In this document: positions 28,877-54,806 of the stretch, piece after piece
Layout of the letters: each line of letters starts with the position of its first letter
Numbering within the stretch: position 1 is the first letter of the stretch
Notes under the pieces: generated by a model
What the model saw: only the letters and a program-made list of their open reading frames with translations
Databases searched by the model: none
What the model was told of the DNA's origin: nothing
Assembly (NCBI GenBank): GCA_964036155.1
Contig: OZ038423.1
Span: 44,407,249-44,471,248, forward strand
Source of the DNA: Diploscapter coronatus
Lineage: Eukaryota > Nematoda > Chromadorea > Rhabditida > Rhabditidae
Length of the DNA: 64,000 bases
Direction of reading: 5' to 3'
Translations under genes and position numbers: made by a program

Positions 28877-29767
28877 AAAGAAAACAATTAAGGGATACTT
28901 GAAGTCTAGATTTATCACATCTGGACTTTCTAAATCTGAATATATGAAATCCCTCTCTCAACATTTTTGGATCAATAATTTGATACTTGTAGTCGCCGCT
29001 CTTTTTCTCTTCATACTATTTCTCAGAAAAGAGGACGGTAACTACATTGAGCCAAGAATATATGGTCTATGGTTTCTGGAAGATTTATATCATTTGAAAA
29101 AGAATTTTAGATGTGAATTCCAAAAACTATTATTTTTTAATTCTAAAACCACCTTTACAAATCCAAAAACCCCATTTTTGTTGAAGAATGAAGTGAAAAG
29201 TAAGGTTTTTGAGTCGCTTAAAATGATTTTTTCCTAGATTTTTTACTATCTGAAAACCTGGATAGTTTCTTTTAATCATTTTTCCAGCTGAATTATGATT
29301 TTTTCCATTCTGTTTTGGCGGGATTTTTCAATTGTTCTGTTGCGTTTTTTTTCTGGTGTCTGACTTGATGATTTTTTTAGAGAAAATATGAAAATATCGT
29401 CGATTTTTTTGAAATTTCGACAATAGAAACTTGGAAATTTCCTATTGTTTTATTATTTCTTCTATCAAATATCAAATTTTTGTTCGGTTTATTTTCTTTT
29501 ATTTAATTATTATGCAGAAATTGTTTTAATTAAAGTGTTAAAGTTGAGATAAAGATTGTTGAGAAAAACGCTTGAAAAATGGAAGACACTATCCTTAGCA
29601 AGTGAGCGAGAGAGGAGAAAGAAGAGGGCGGAAAGATAAAAATTGGCGCGTAAATACTGGTTCAAAATATCGAGTGCGCGAAAACTCGCTTTCGACTTTC
29701 CCATCGATTTTCATTTTTTAAATTGTAATTCCCTAATTATCTCGAATTTCAGAGTTAATTATCGAAG
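28877..29767 (+). other. Spacer between eIF2 gamma and MCM4
   Basis: No convincing gene. Just after the eIF2 gamma stop there is a hairpin (AAGTCTAGAT 28902-28911, ATCTGGACTT 28919-28928, one mismatch) and one copy of the recurring GGGATTTCATATAT motif on the minus strand (28938-28953). The rest is T-rich. The 3' part should hold the MCM4 promoter; TTGGCGCG near 29642 resembles an E2F site, plausible for a replication gene. Confidence 0.5.
29745..29752 (+). other. Candidate trans-splice acceptor of MCM4
   Basis: GAATTTCAG ends at 29752, 15 nt before the MCM4 ATG, with no matching donor exon recognised upstream. Confidence 0.4.
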
Positions 29768-36853
<7,086 letters not shown>

Positions 36854-36874
36854 AGAGATAAGACGATCCGAATG

Positions 36875-36920
36875 GGATATATGAAATCTTGGATTTGATA
36901 TATTCTGATTTCATATATCC
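36875..36920. repeat. Inverted pair of the GATTTCATATATCC motif
   Basis: GGATATATGAAATC (36875-36888) and GATTTCATATATCC (36907-36920) are exact reverse complements separated by 18 nt, starting 22 nt after the MCM4 stop codon. They can form a stem-loop in the 3' UTR. Confidence 0.85.
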
Positions 36921-37387
36921 AAATTCTCATATCTTTGGACTTGAAAGGCAATGTTTTATCATGGACTTTAACCATCTTCGAATTAACTTAATTTTATACA
37001 ATACTTCAGAAAATTACGGATACGATTTTTAAATCATGGAATTTGTTTACTAAAACATTATGAAATGATTAAAAATATCTACTATCTGAATTTTTCAATT
37101 TCTTGTAATTTCAAACTTTTCTAAAAATCTCGTTAAGCCTCACTTTCTTCGGCGTTTTATTACAGGTGAATTCGATAAATTATTCTTTCGAAAAATGGTT
37201 TATTGTCACGCAATTTGCATGAAAAGGAGTACATATAAATACGAGATTTAATAGATAGGAAATTTAGGAAAAAAACGGAGAAAGGGAAATTCGCAAAGAA
37301 TTTTGCAAGGATAATACATATAAAATGAGTAAAACGTAACAAAAAGGGGTTATAATACAGTTAAAGCGATACTGTGTTGCTCAATGT

Positions 37388-37439
37388 TTGTAAAATTCAC
37401 TCAATTTTACAAATCAACAAAAATAGGTGAATTTTACAA
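37388..37439. repeat. 13-bp perfect inverted repeat
   Basis: TTGTAAAATTCAC (37388-37400) and GTGAATTTTACAA (37427-37439), 26-nt spacer; an internal AATTTTACAA adds a third partial copy. Resembles the arms of the hairpin in eIF2 gamma intron 4. Confidence 0.75.
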
Positions 37440-38026
37440 TAAACGATGAATGAAACCGATAATATGAAAAAAAGTAATATACAAACACATAATGTTCAAC
37501 GGGATAATGAATACACATGTTGCGTAGTTGTAGCTACAAAATTATGCTAATTAAGAGAGTAATTAACCAATTATCAGGATAATTAAAGCTCTTGGGACAA
37601 GTTCTATATGATAATAGAAAATTTAGCAAAAAACGGATCATTTCATAATGGAAAGGAATAAATTATAGGCGAAAGTAATAAAATACCGTAGTTTGCAAAA
37701 AAAAGGATCTTGATTTTTTTTGCAAATTACGATACAAAAAGCGAAAGAAAATGGCAAGGTTAGAGCGAAAAACGGGAATTTCTTTACGAAAGAGAAAGAA
37801 ATGTATTGTTTGTAAATTAATAGCGTTTGAAGTGCGCTATAAGATTTTAGAGGGAAAGTTAGAAATTTAAAGGTTAGTCTTTTCGGCGAATGATCATCAG
37901 TTAAAACATATTTTAAATAGAAGATCATGCTTGTTAAACCTTCAATAATACTGATTTTCTCATAGTGATGTAAAGCTTAGTAATGTGGAACAAATGAAAT
38001 GGTTACTTTCCAGATTACTTTTATCT

Positions 38027-45383
<7,357 letters not shown>

Positions 45384-47305
45384 CTCTGAAAAAAATTACA
45401 GTAAGTTTCTGAATTTTCGAAAAACAAATCTCATTGAAACTATGAACACTTCCGATACGAAATGAAATAGATTTTACGTAAATAGTTAATAGAAAATATA
45501 AATATTATGCATTATCAGTCCTAGGGGACATTTTCGTCAGACAAAAGAAATATACGAGGGTAGGCCGCAAGGGCAAAACTATAGTTATGACGTCATCACC
45601 TGTGATGCAACTTTTGCTCTTGGTAAGTTAGAGGTGTAAAAATTCGAAAGAAAATATATAGGGGTAGGTCGCACGGACAGTCCAACGAAAGTCCTCCCTA
45701 GGTCTGTGCATTATTAAAATAAAGATGCATTCTAGCATTAAAGATGAAAAGTTACAAAGGTTTCATCATATTTTTGAAACATTGCCTATATGCGTAGGAC
45801 TATGGTAACTAGGAAATAAATTTTCGAAAATTAGAAAGCATAAGTAATGAAATTAATCATAGGCAACTTCTTCAACCTGAAGACTTGAAGAAATGAATGT
45901 GTCATTCAGAAATACACAAAAATTTTGCAAAATGTCCATAAATCCATGAATGAATTCGGCTCTGCAAATGATATATACAAATGTAAAGTAAGCGCAGTGG
46001 AGCAGGCAAAATTTGCCTACATAGAATTCTTATATCCCAGGTATTTTTAAGCGCCTATCCTTAAACATTAATGCAGAAAAGGTTCGAGCTTCTCTAAACA
46101 TAGCCGATTTCGCGCTTGAGCGATTCCTCAAAAATCAAAGTATTCTGAACTTGAATATCACAAAATCGGAAATAGTATGGAAAAATTATAGAGTTAGAGA
46201 AGTTTTTTTCTCCCTAACTTTCTAATAAAATAGGTATCTCTCATTATAAGGGAATTTAGTTTTTATCGAGTCAAAAATGGGTAAAGTTATCTTACTCGAG
46301 CCTCGTAATTTTCCATTCTATTTTTTTTCTTTTCCTTTTATTTCTCATGAAATTTTCGACTCCCTCAATTTCTTTTCCCTTTCTATTTTTCAACAACTAT
46401 TCTCCCGACCTGTTATTCAACACTCAGTCTCATTACCCCAAAAGAGCCTCGGGTAATCATAAAACGCTTCCGAAAAAGAATATTCACTTTCAATAGAACA
46501 CAAAGAAAATATAAAAAATGGCATTTATGAAAATTAACGGAAATTCTATCTCTTGTCATATCATAAAGAATACACTGTAATATGCGACTGGCGTTCAAAA
46601 ATACAGTACCGAATGCGGAAGAGTGAAAAATCTTTTTCTTCACTAACACTATCTCGTTTCGCATCGATCATGGGCGGGATTTCGTTCGCTCGATTTTGGG
46701 AGAAAAAATGACCGTAAATCTGCCTCATCGCTAACTATTCGCAATGGTTCATTTTCTCCTAATTCTTTCGACTCTCTCATCGCGCGTCCCCCTCGCTGCG
46801 TGCATTTCCAGCGCGATTTCGCGAATTTCCCCCATAGAAAATATAACGTTAACCGCATAATGGAGTGAATAGGTCGGAGGAAGTCTCCTAACATATAACT
46901 ATCAAAATGTTGATAAATGATAAGCTTAGGATAATTGCATTTGATCTTAACTCGAATAGCAAACTTGAAAAATGGTATTTTCAAAGCATATTTTTAGACG
47001 ATAATTATACAAAAAATTTGAAAATTACAGATTTAGCCGTAATTATGGTAAAAGACGCTGGATGGAAAAAGTCAAAATACAAAATGTTAGGTGGTCGGAA
47101 GCCCTGTATAATGAGCCCCTTCACTTGGAGAGGGCGTTAGCGGCAAAAATGGAGCCTTCTGAATGTCGTCTATTAAAGCGAGGGAGTCGTAATGGGAAAG
47201 GGATAGAGCTCAGAGAAAAGAATATCGAAAAAAAATAAAGATAATATGAAAATGAGAGGGTGGAAAGAAGAAAATAAAAAAATAAAAAATGAGAATTAGA
47301 GAAAT

Positions 47306-47309
<4 letters not shown>

Positions 47310-47374
<65 letters not shown>
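47310..47374 (+). repeat. GA dinucleotide microsatellite
   Basis: About 32 uninterrupted GA units. Open frames across it encode only alternating Ser-Leu and are artefacts. Confidence 0.95.
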
Positions 47375-47377
<3 letters not shown>

Positions 47378-47957
47378 TTGAATTCAACGGTAGCGAAAAA
47401 GATAATTACAAGATCCCCCAAGGGTGGAAATATGAAGATTGTCTGTGAATACTGAATGAGAATGAGTAATAGCGAATGATTTTGAGAAGCAAAAAGATGC
47501 GCGGAAAACTCTTGCAAAATGTTGCTGAAACATGAAAATCGAGAGGAGAATTTAATTATGAAGATAAATCGCTACGACCACGTAGAGATTAAACAGGGGG
47601 GATATTGAGGCAAAAAACGTTGGGATTATCTGATAAAAGGAAAAATAGTGTGGAAAATTTAGAGAAGCAGGGATGAATAGCAAAATTCAAAGTGGTTAGA
47701 TATGAGCAAAAAGTCCGAGAGCTCAGCAGATAAGGACGAATGAAATGACTTTTTTCGTATGATGAAGAATATGGAGCTTAAGTCGGATCTTATACGACAC
47801 AAGATATTTAATAAAAATCGTTCTTAGATATATCTCGGTTAAGAAGTGGATCATTTGAAAGTGAAGAGTTGAAAAGGGGATAAGTAGAATTTCAAGATGA
47901 AAGCGGTTATTCAAAATAAGGAATAATGATGATAAAGTGCAAAATCCGCTGACAAAA

Positions 47958-48100
47958 CGATAAGACTGATAAATAACACACCCCCTCATAGAGGATATGT
48001 GAAGCTGCCTTATCAGTGATAAGGGGAAGCCGATAAGGACTGATAACATTATGTGCCTATCACCATAGTGACATGCTATGTTATTTAAAAGGGGGCGGGG
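47958..48100. promoter_or_regulatory. Dense GATA-site cluster with palindromic core and GC box
   Basis: CGATAAG (47958), CTGATAA (47966), the perfect inverted repeat CCTTATCAGTGATAAGG (48008-48024), CGATAAGG (48031), CTGATAAC (48040) and TATCACC (48058), followed by GGGGGCGGGG (48091-48100). About seven GATA cores in 105 bp. About 2.6 kb upstream of the klumpfuss-like start. Enhancer role is inferred. Confidence 0.5.
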
Positions 48101-48303
48101 TTTAAGAATATGAACCGTGAATACGCAACAACGTTCCCATCGAAAAACCCGGGGCAAATTGATGCAAATTGAAAGTTTAATGAATAACATTGAAAAACGA
48201 GAGTGGAAAAAAGACGAAAATGTGTGAGATATCGCATAGAATATATTTGAGATGATTTTTACATACTATTGGCAAAATTTACAGGGAAAAATTATTACCT
48301 CGG

Positions 48304-48501
48304 CTTTTCCAGAAACTGACACTTTTCTCAGCTAGAGATCTCCCGCTTATCAGCCAAGGAAGGATAAAAATCTAGCTCGCTATTCACTTCACCACACTAT
48401 CATGACCGGAGACTCGCATTTTACGCTACGTGATTGACTAGCAAAGGCAAGAGAGCATGGGAAACGGAGAGAAGCTAAAAAAAATCTCAGTTTCTGGGAA
48501 T
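48304..48501. mobile_element. MITE-like repeat, copy 2
   Basis: Ends in inverted repeats TTTTCCAGAAACTGA (48305-48319) and TCAGTTTCTGGGAA (48487-48500). Aligns end to end with 41671-41898 in the same orientation, at roughly 70 percent by eye. Carries a CGCTTATC GATA core like copy 1. Confidence 0.7.
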
Positions 48502-49611
48502 CATTCTATAAAACGATGCATAGAACAGCTCAAATTGCGAATGAAGCATCCTCGACGCTTTTTTAAATATGACTATTCTTTATAATTGATTAGATTGAGA
48601 AGAGAAAAAGAAACAGCCTTCCCACTTTCAGAGATGAATAAATTCTACAATTTGTAAATATTAAGAAGAAGAAAACAAGGCGAAATTTCGATTTCCATGA
48701 AACAAGGACAGAGTCAAGCCTCTATCCATCTTCGGAAAGCAAAATACACAACCCTTGCTGATCCTCTAGAGAAATCACGAATTAATCTGGCCTCTCCCTC
48801 CGCAAGCCCTCCTCTTTCCCTCGTCCAGCCCCCTCAGTCAGCTCTAATCCCGATATATTCACCTAAATCTCAGGCTCAATATCGCGAGATTTCAAGCCGA
48901 TATCAGACGGCGTCATCAACTCTCAACGGGCATATGAAAAGGCAAAAAGCGAGAATTTTGACAAACATGCGATAATGTTGCAAAAATTAAGGAGTAAGCT
49001 CCGTCCGTTATCGATTGATTGTAAGTAATCTTGCTAGAAAATTATTTAAGGAGATTCTTTAAATGAAGCGTGATTTTTGATAGATTTAGTATTGAAAAAT
49101 CTTTGAATAGAGCGATTCTTGGAAATTTTGTGTTTCAATAAAATCAAGGGATCTTCGAAATTCTAAATGTTCTAATGAAAACCTAAGCGGTCAGAATCTT
49201 GGCAAAGATACGGGTAAGCTTTCTACTGAAACAAAGCGGAGAAATAATGTTAATTAATTTCGCCCTGAATGGGCTGAGATTTTCGGGTTCCGAGAATTTA
49301 TTAGGGCTGTCTTAATCCGCTCCTATGAAAATTAAGCCTCACATTTTCTGGTGAAGAGTGAAAAACGGGCGTTACGCAATGGATGAATGGAAAGGTTAAT
49401 CAAGTTTTGAGCCATTTTTCTGCAGAAATTAATCTCAAGTCCGCCGCCGATTTTGCAGGTGAACTATCGTGACGCGGCAAATTTTTAAAAGTACACAAAA
49501 TTTAAGACAAGCATTCCGGACATCCGGCTTAAGGTAGTCGTTAAATGTATCGGGCGGATTCTAAAATATGTACATTTGAGTCACAAAATTTTTAAAGGAG
49601 AATCCAAAGGC

Positions 49612-49703
49612 TTGTGGTAAAAGACGCCCGGACGCCCACTTTTTAGAGAGCGCTCAACTTTGGAAAGTGAGCGTCCTGAGAGTCCGGGCGTCTTTTACTA
49701 CAA
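49612..49703. repeat. 92-bp fold-back hairpin
   Basis: GTAAAAGACGCCCGGAC (49617-49633) and GTCCGGGCGTCTTTTAC (49682-49698) are perfect 17-bp complements. Pairing extends outward with one mismatch, and inward (GACGCCCACTTT with AAAGTGAGCGTC) with one G-T wobble and a bulge. GC-rich in an AT-rich setting. Either a short inverted-repeat element or an RNA hairpin. Confidence 0.75.
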
Positions 49704-52680
49704 ACTATGAAGATCAAACTTGAAATTTTCAGATACGTAATGCTAAATAAAATACGATTTTTGCATTCCATGCTTTATCTTATGATCGATTTTTGGATAT
49801 TGTAGTTTAGCTGTTATCATATCAGAGTCAGATTCATTTTAAAACGGAAAGTTTTGTAGAAGTAAACAAATTCAAAACCTAGTTTTCTGGCTAAATACGC
49901 GTGGTATTATGGAGTGTGAGGAGGTAAATACTGTATACATTTTGCAACTCTTCCCTCCTAGACTCAGCCCCCTCGAAATAGCATTTACCCTGAAGAGACG
50001 GAAGAGATGACAAATGAAAGAGAGAAGAAAAGAGTGAGAAGAAGGAAAAGCGTGGCTCGAGCGAAAGCGAATTGTAAGGTGTGTGTGCAGTATCTGCCTC
50101 CTCATATGTCATAATAGGCAGAAATTAAATTTCTTATCAAAATAAAACCACATGATATGATCAAAGATTTTCACTAAATATATTTTTTATCAATCATCCT
50201 TAATAAAGCATAAGTAAGGAACACATAATTATGATACGGCACAGTAAAAATGCGATTCATTTCAGGAATATCTAAACGAATGGTGAAAGATAGGCATGAA
50301 AGACTTCGAATAACAAGCTGATATGCGAGATAATTGCGCATCGTCATGAGATACTGACGATGGAATGCAAGTGGAGAGCATTGACGAAGGCGATGAGTTG
50401 TGAAAAATTGTAGCAGATAGAAGTATAATGAGGTTTTAGAGAATAAAAAAACTAGAAAATTTAGGAATGAATGTAATAGGCCAAGTATAAATTTAACGAA
50501 ATAAAGTGCATTAATTTATGAAAACTTACTGAAACGTTTTAGAGATAAAAGTTTCAGCAAGTCAAGATATAATAGGCGTTCTCTGGTGCGTAGTTGGATG
50601 AGATTTGACTTTTCGGGACAAAAACTAGTGCGTTGGTATCTCTTATTTTTACAACAAAAATAGCATAATATCGAAAATTATGGAATGTTGTGAAAAATGG
50701 CCAACTACAAAGTTGTAGAGCATCAAATACTACGTCGAGTGGGCCCCATATCGACCCGACTCGATGGACTCTGGATCACAGGACCCGAAAAACCGTCCAG
50801 ATGTCAGAAAAAATTAGCATGTGTAAATGGTCTCTGGCTTCGCCCTGATTACACCTACCAATTTTATCCCGAAAAGAAAAAACTTGTCTGGTTGCGCTTA
50901 TGACTGTCTCACTTTACCGGCTAACGCGTCATCGTAAATGAAAAATGCGATAAACTATATTAAAGGCGGCATGTTATTTAAAATATGCGTTATTTAGACT
51001 AAAAATATTTAATTAGAGAAAAAATCTGAGGCAAAGTATAACCAAGTTTTGAGAGAGTTCGAGAAAATTGGCGTGATGTAAGTGCGCATGGTGGCATTGT
51101 GTTGAGGAACGAGAAGAGTGCGCTCGAAATGTGAGGGAGGGCTGGGAGGAAAGGAAAGGAGGATAGGAAAAGCTCCGAGGGCCCATGAAACTGCCCCGGC
51201 CTTCGAATATCGGAAATTATACGCGCAGAAAATAACGCTCCCCTCATGTGTTAGCATAGAAGACCACAAACGGCTGGGATCTTTCGCTCGCTATGTCTCC
51301 TTTTCTCTGTTGAAAAGTGGCCCAGGAAAAAGTCCTGGGATATCTCCGGATAAAGCTAAACACTTTCCGAATAAGAAATCCCTAGATGCGTGTTGAAACA
51401 TAGAGGAAGAAATATTCCTGGGCTATGGGAATTCATGGATTTTTGTGGAGCTACAGTTAAGCATAGAGCCAGAAAAACGGCTGGCGTACAAATTTGCAAT
51501 TCAACGGCGAAACATCGATCGGCTCCGACACGCCGAGGGAGGGGTGTGGGTGGCTAAACGACGTCCAAACCAAATGCAGAGAGCGGAGAGTAGAGAGAGG
51601 GAGACGAAAAGACGCATAAAGCGGAGAAATAGCAGGAAATTAAAGCGGAATAGAAAAATAAACTAAAGAAATAGTAAGGCACATAACAAATAACATGAAA
51701 CAACGCTGTTTTTCTCTATTTTCTATCATGTTTCGGCGATATTTTCCCTTTCTGCCAAAATCGCTCTGGGTTTGATGTTTTATATCTCCGAACCCTCTCG
51801 AAATTCAATGATCTCTAATTTCTCGACCATTTTTGGAAAATAGAAGGGAAATGATGAAAAATGAGCCACAAGGCCGCACATTTCGAGGGAATTAAACCGA
51901 GGAAAGGAGGCCTGGAAAATATTTTCCCCTGTGTCAAAAGATAGACGAGCAAAACAGTCTGGTATATTTTAGTTTTGCGATAAATAGAGAATAGTAGAAC
52001 TATTTTTCACGTGTTGAAGGGTAGATAAATAAAATTGACTGGAATATTTGTGAATGCAAAATGAAAATGAGGGAAATTCAACAAATGCTAAAACGAATGA
52101 GAATTACTAGAAAATTTGGCATATATGACATAATTTTCGGGATAATAAGGGAAAATTTCGTGTTAAAAGCGAATAGGTCAATAGTTTAAAAGAATTAATT
52201 GAAACCTTAACAAATTTTGTAACGTATTTCAAGAACTATCAAGCCTCAATATGTCCTATTTTCATCATTTTGAGTTTGAGGGTGGTAAAAGAATTGCAAG
52301 AAGTTTAGCAAACTGAATGATTCGAAGATTCGTAATTTATTTTAAATGAATTTCAAGCCTTATATATGGGTAAGTTGATTCGTTTTTTTGCTGAGAGTGG
52401 TTTAACTCAAATTTCACTAATTCTCCTAAATAACCTGTATTTAGTTGGAATAGCACTTCAAATTATCTAAGCCATCTTCCAAACGGATACCTTTTAGAAT
52501 ATAAAGGAGATTTCATTCAGACCCTCGTTTCAGGTGTAAAGATTCTGATTATATTTACTTTCGAATTTTTATGAGGCTTGAAAATATCCAAGCCGGGTTT
52601 CCGTTTTCTATTATTTAATATAGGAGAAATATTGCCGAGAAAGCAGGTGTAAATCTCTAAGATCGGATGTAAAGGGGACT

Positions 52681-52730
52681 TTTATCATTTTATCAGGTTT
52701 CCGAGAACCCCCTTATCAGTGTTATCAGCA
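52681..52730. promoter_or_regulatory. Cluster of TTATC (GATA) sites
   Basis: TTATCATTTTATCAGG and CCTTATCAGTGTTATCAGC give four GATA cores in 50 bp. The CTTATCAGTG core matches half of the palindrome at 48008. Confidence 0.4.
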
Positions 52731-53569
52731 TTTCGAAAGAAGTGATTTATCAACTGATGTGATAGATTATTGTTAGGAGCAGCTGCAAAGTGTAGCGGAA
52801 AGCGATGAATAAAATGGGAAATAAAAAGCCTACTCCCCCACATTTAATATTTAAGAGATTTGGACATTTTGGAAGGAGTTAACGACTTCAATAGTGCTAC
52901 CTGATGCTGATTATGAAGTTTGAAAGCTGCAAATAATTGCAAATGAAAATTATATGTGCATTCATTCTGTGAAATGCGTTTCAAGAAATTCGAACATTTT
53001 CGATGAAACTTATTATTTGATAATGTCGATGCAACGATCTCTAAACCTAAATCTTTGAATTATTTTAATAAATTTATGGTATGAGTTTGAACTATTAAAA
53101 GTTTTCGATTTAAATAACCAAAGCAATTCTTCCGACTTTCAGAAGAGCTATTCATAAAACAAACTTCAAATATGCCATATTTCGTGGAGAAATATAAAAT
53201 GTAGTCATATCTCTAATTCAATTCCCTAGATTAAAAATTAGGGTGTCCAAATTTGAAGTTTTCAAGAAATAATCTAAAATCTCTTCTTATCTGAGGATAA
53301 TGTATCAGACGGTAGATTATAACTCTGCCTAACGCTACAGCATCCTTCTAACCATCTAATAAGTAAAAAAAGGATTTAGAAGATCAAAAATAGATCTTAA
53401 AATTGAAACTACAATATCTTATCATAGCGATGAATTATGTAAAGATTAATTTCAGATACAATATTTAAAAGCATCTATTGCATAAACAAGACTATCATAG
53501 GGTGTATATAGGAGTTTCGAAAATTGTATATTAGTGGAATTTAAAGTCGTAGGAAAACAGAGCCTGATC

Positions 53570-53730
53570 TGGGATCGAATTGCCTGGGATAAAGATCCCA
53601 ACTCCTAGGGGGATTTCCTCGGAGTGAAGTAATCTCAGCACACCGAGTCCCCCTTCGGAGTAAAAATATTCCCAACATCGGGTTCTCGCTCGTAGTGCGA
53701 ATTATATCTGCCTAAGGGAATCCCTCGCTT
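53570..53730. repeat. GC-rich block with nested imperfect palindromes
   Basis: ACTCCTAGGGGGA (53601-53613) against TCCCCCTTCGGAGT (53648-53661), CTCGGAGTG against CACACCGAG inside it, and GGGAT...ATCCC just upstream. Looks like a decayed fold-back element or structured RNA; it does not fold as a tRNA by eye. Confidence 0.4.
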
Positions 53731-54796
53731 CTTTCTGACTATAGCTAAGAATTGTAGAAGTTAAAGGTAGAAAAACTGATAGAAATAGAAAGAGCAAGAG
53801 ATAAAAATAAACTAGAGATCAAGGATGTTGCAGGGAGAAAAAGATAAAGCGTAGAGAAATAGTATGGATTTTTAGAGGTTAACGAGAAAAAGAAAGGAAT
53901 GGAATAGTACGGGAATTGAAGAGACGGAAAAAATGTACTACGAGATCGGAAGCGATTCGCAATGCTATGCACTGGTCAGTCAGCTGTAAAGCTCTATCTT
54001 TCTCGTTTTCTCTCATTAATCACTGTACTATTTCTCTATTCTTCTCTTCCCTCGATATCTCAAGATCGAGCACTATTACTCTATTTTTTTTTATCTTTAC
54101 CCTGCTCAATTTAATGTGATATTTTCGATTTTTTTTTCTTTCGATGACTATAGTCACAATTTACCACATGTATTTTGGGCGAGAATTTTGGGAGTAGGAT
54201 TTAAAAGATTGGAAATAAAACTTGAAAAAAGTTAATTATGACATTAGTGGATATGATAAAACATTAGAACATTAGATATTTAAAATTGTGTCCATATCAT
54301 TTTAAAATAACAATAATTTTTAATGCCATTCTAATCCAAAATTGTATCTAGCCACGCTTTATTTTTAATGAATTTTCTACAAATTTTATGACTAAGTAAA
54401 TGAAAGAAAATCTCGAAATTCGAAGACCCAGAAAATAAAGGATGGGAAAGATATGATCTAGTTCTTTCCTTGACCTTCACCCTTTTCCTCTCTTATTTTT
54501 CTTGTTCGAGAAAGATTCGATTTTTCCAATGCGATTATAGATAGTCTTATCTTACTATTGTCGTTCGATTTTCTCGTATATTTTTGCATGTATATATGTC
54601 TTATAAAATAAAATCTTAACATGAATTAATATCTTTATTCAATATTACCTTTTTCTAAACGTGGGTTATACAAATCAATACAAATAATGCATTTTCAACG
54701 GTTGTTTAAAAATATTTTAATCGTATGAATTGAGCATTGGCGTTGTTATTTAGTTCGCGCATATTTCAATGCCTATCCTAATAATATTTATATTAA

Positions 54797-54803
54797 TATT
54801 CAG
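54797..54803 (+). other. Candidate trans-splice acceptor of the rhamnose-type gene
   Basis: An AT-rich tract ending ATATTCAG stops 3 nt before the ATG at 54807, typical of spliced-leader acceptors. Confidence 0.45.
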
Positions 54804-54806
54804 ATA

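Larger units (their letters stand above)
36854..38026. other. Convergent spacer, MCM4 3' end and klumpfuss-like 3' end
   Basis: No gene seen. The MCM4 3' UTR side holds a 14-bp inverted pair of the recurring motif (36875-36920), and a further inverted repeat lies at 37388-37439. AT-rich with many short A and T runs; the rest is featureless to me. Confidence 0.5.
45384..54806. other. 9.4-kb non-coding stretch upstream of klumpfuss-like gene
   Basis: Lies between two genes transcribed away from it: the klumpfuss-like gene (-) and the rhamnose-type fusion gene (+). Contains a long GA microsatellite, a GATA-site cluster with a GC box, MITE copy 2, a strong hairpin at 49612-49703, a second TTATC cluster at 52681-52730, a GC-rich palindromic block near 53601 and a G-rich tract at 51128-51160. 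No protein family recognised. Best read as cis-regulatory DNA of a developmental transcription factor plus inserted repeats. Confidence 0.5.

Noticed and set aside
28899..29237. Open frame of 112 codons after eIF2 gamma
   Set aside because: Low-complexity, Phe/Lys/Leu-rich product of AT-rich DNA, lies in the expected 3' UTR, no family match.
28877..29767. eIF2 gamma-MCM4 as a trans-spliced operon
   Set aside because: Spacing of 891 bp is far above the roughly 100 bp typical of nematode operons, and MCM4 has room for its own promoter.
47121..47517. Open frames rich in Ser-Leu repeats
   Set aside because: Translation of the GA microsatellite.
53570..53730. tRNA-like GC-rich block with GGTTC
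   Set aside because: No acceptor stem, anticodon arm or spacing that fits a tRNA.
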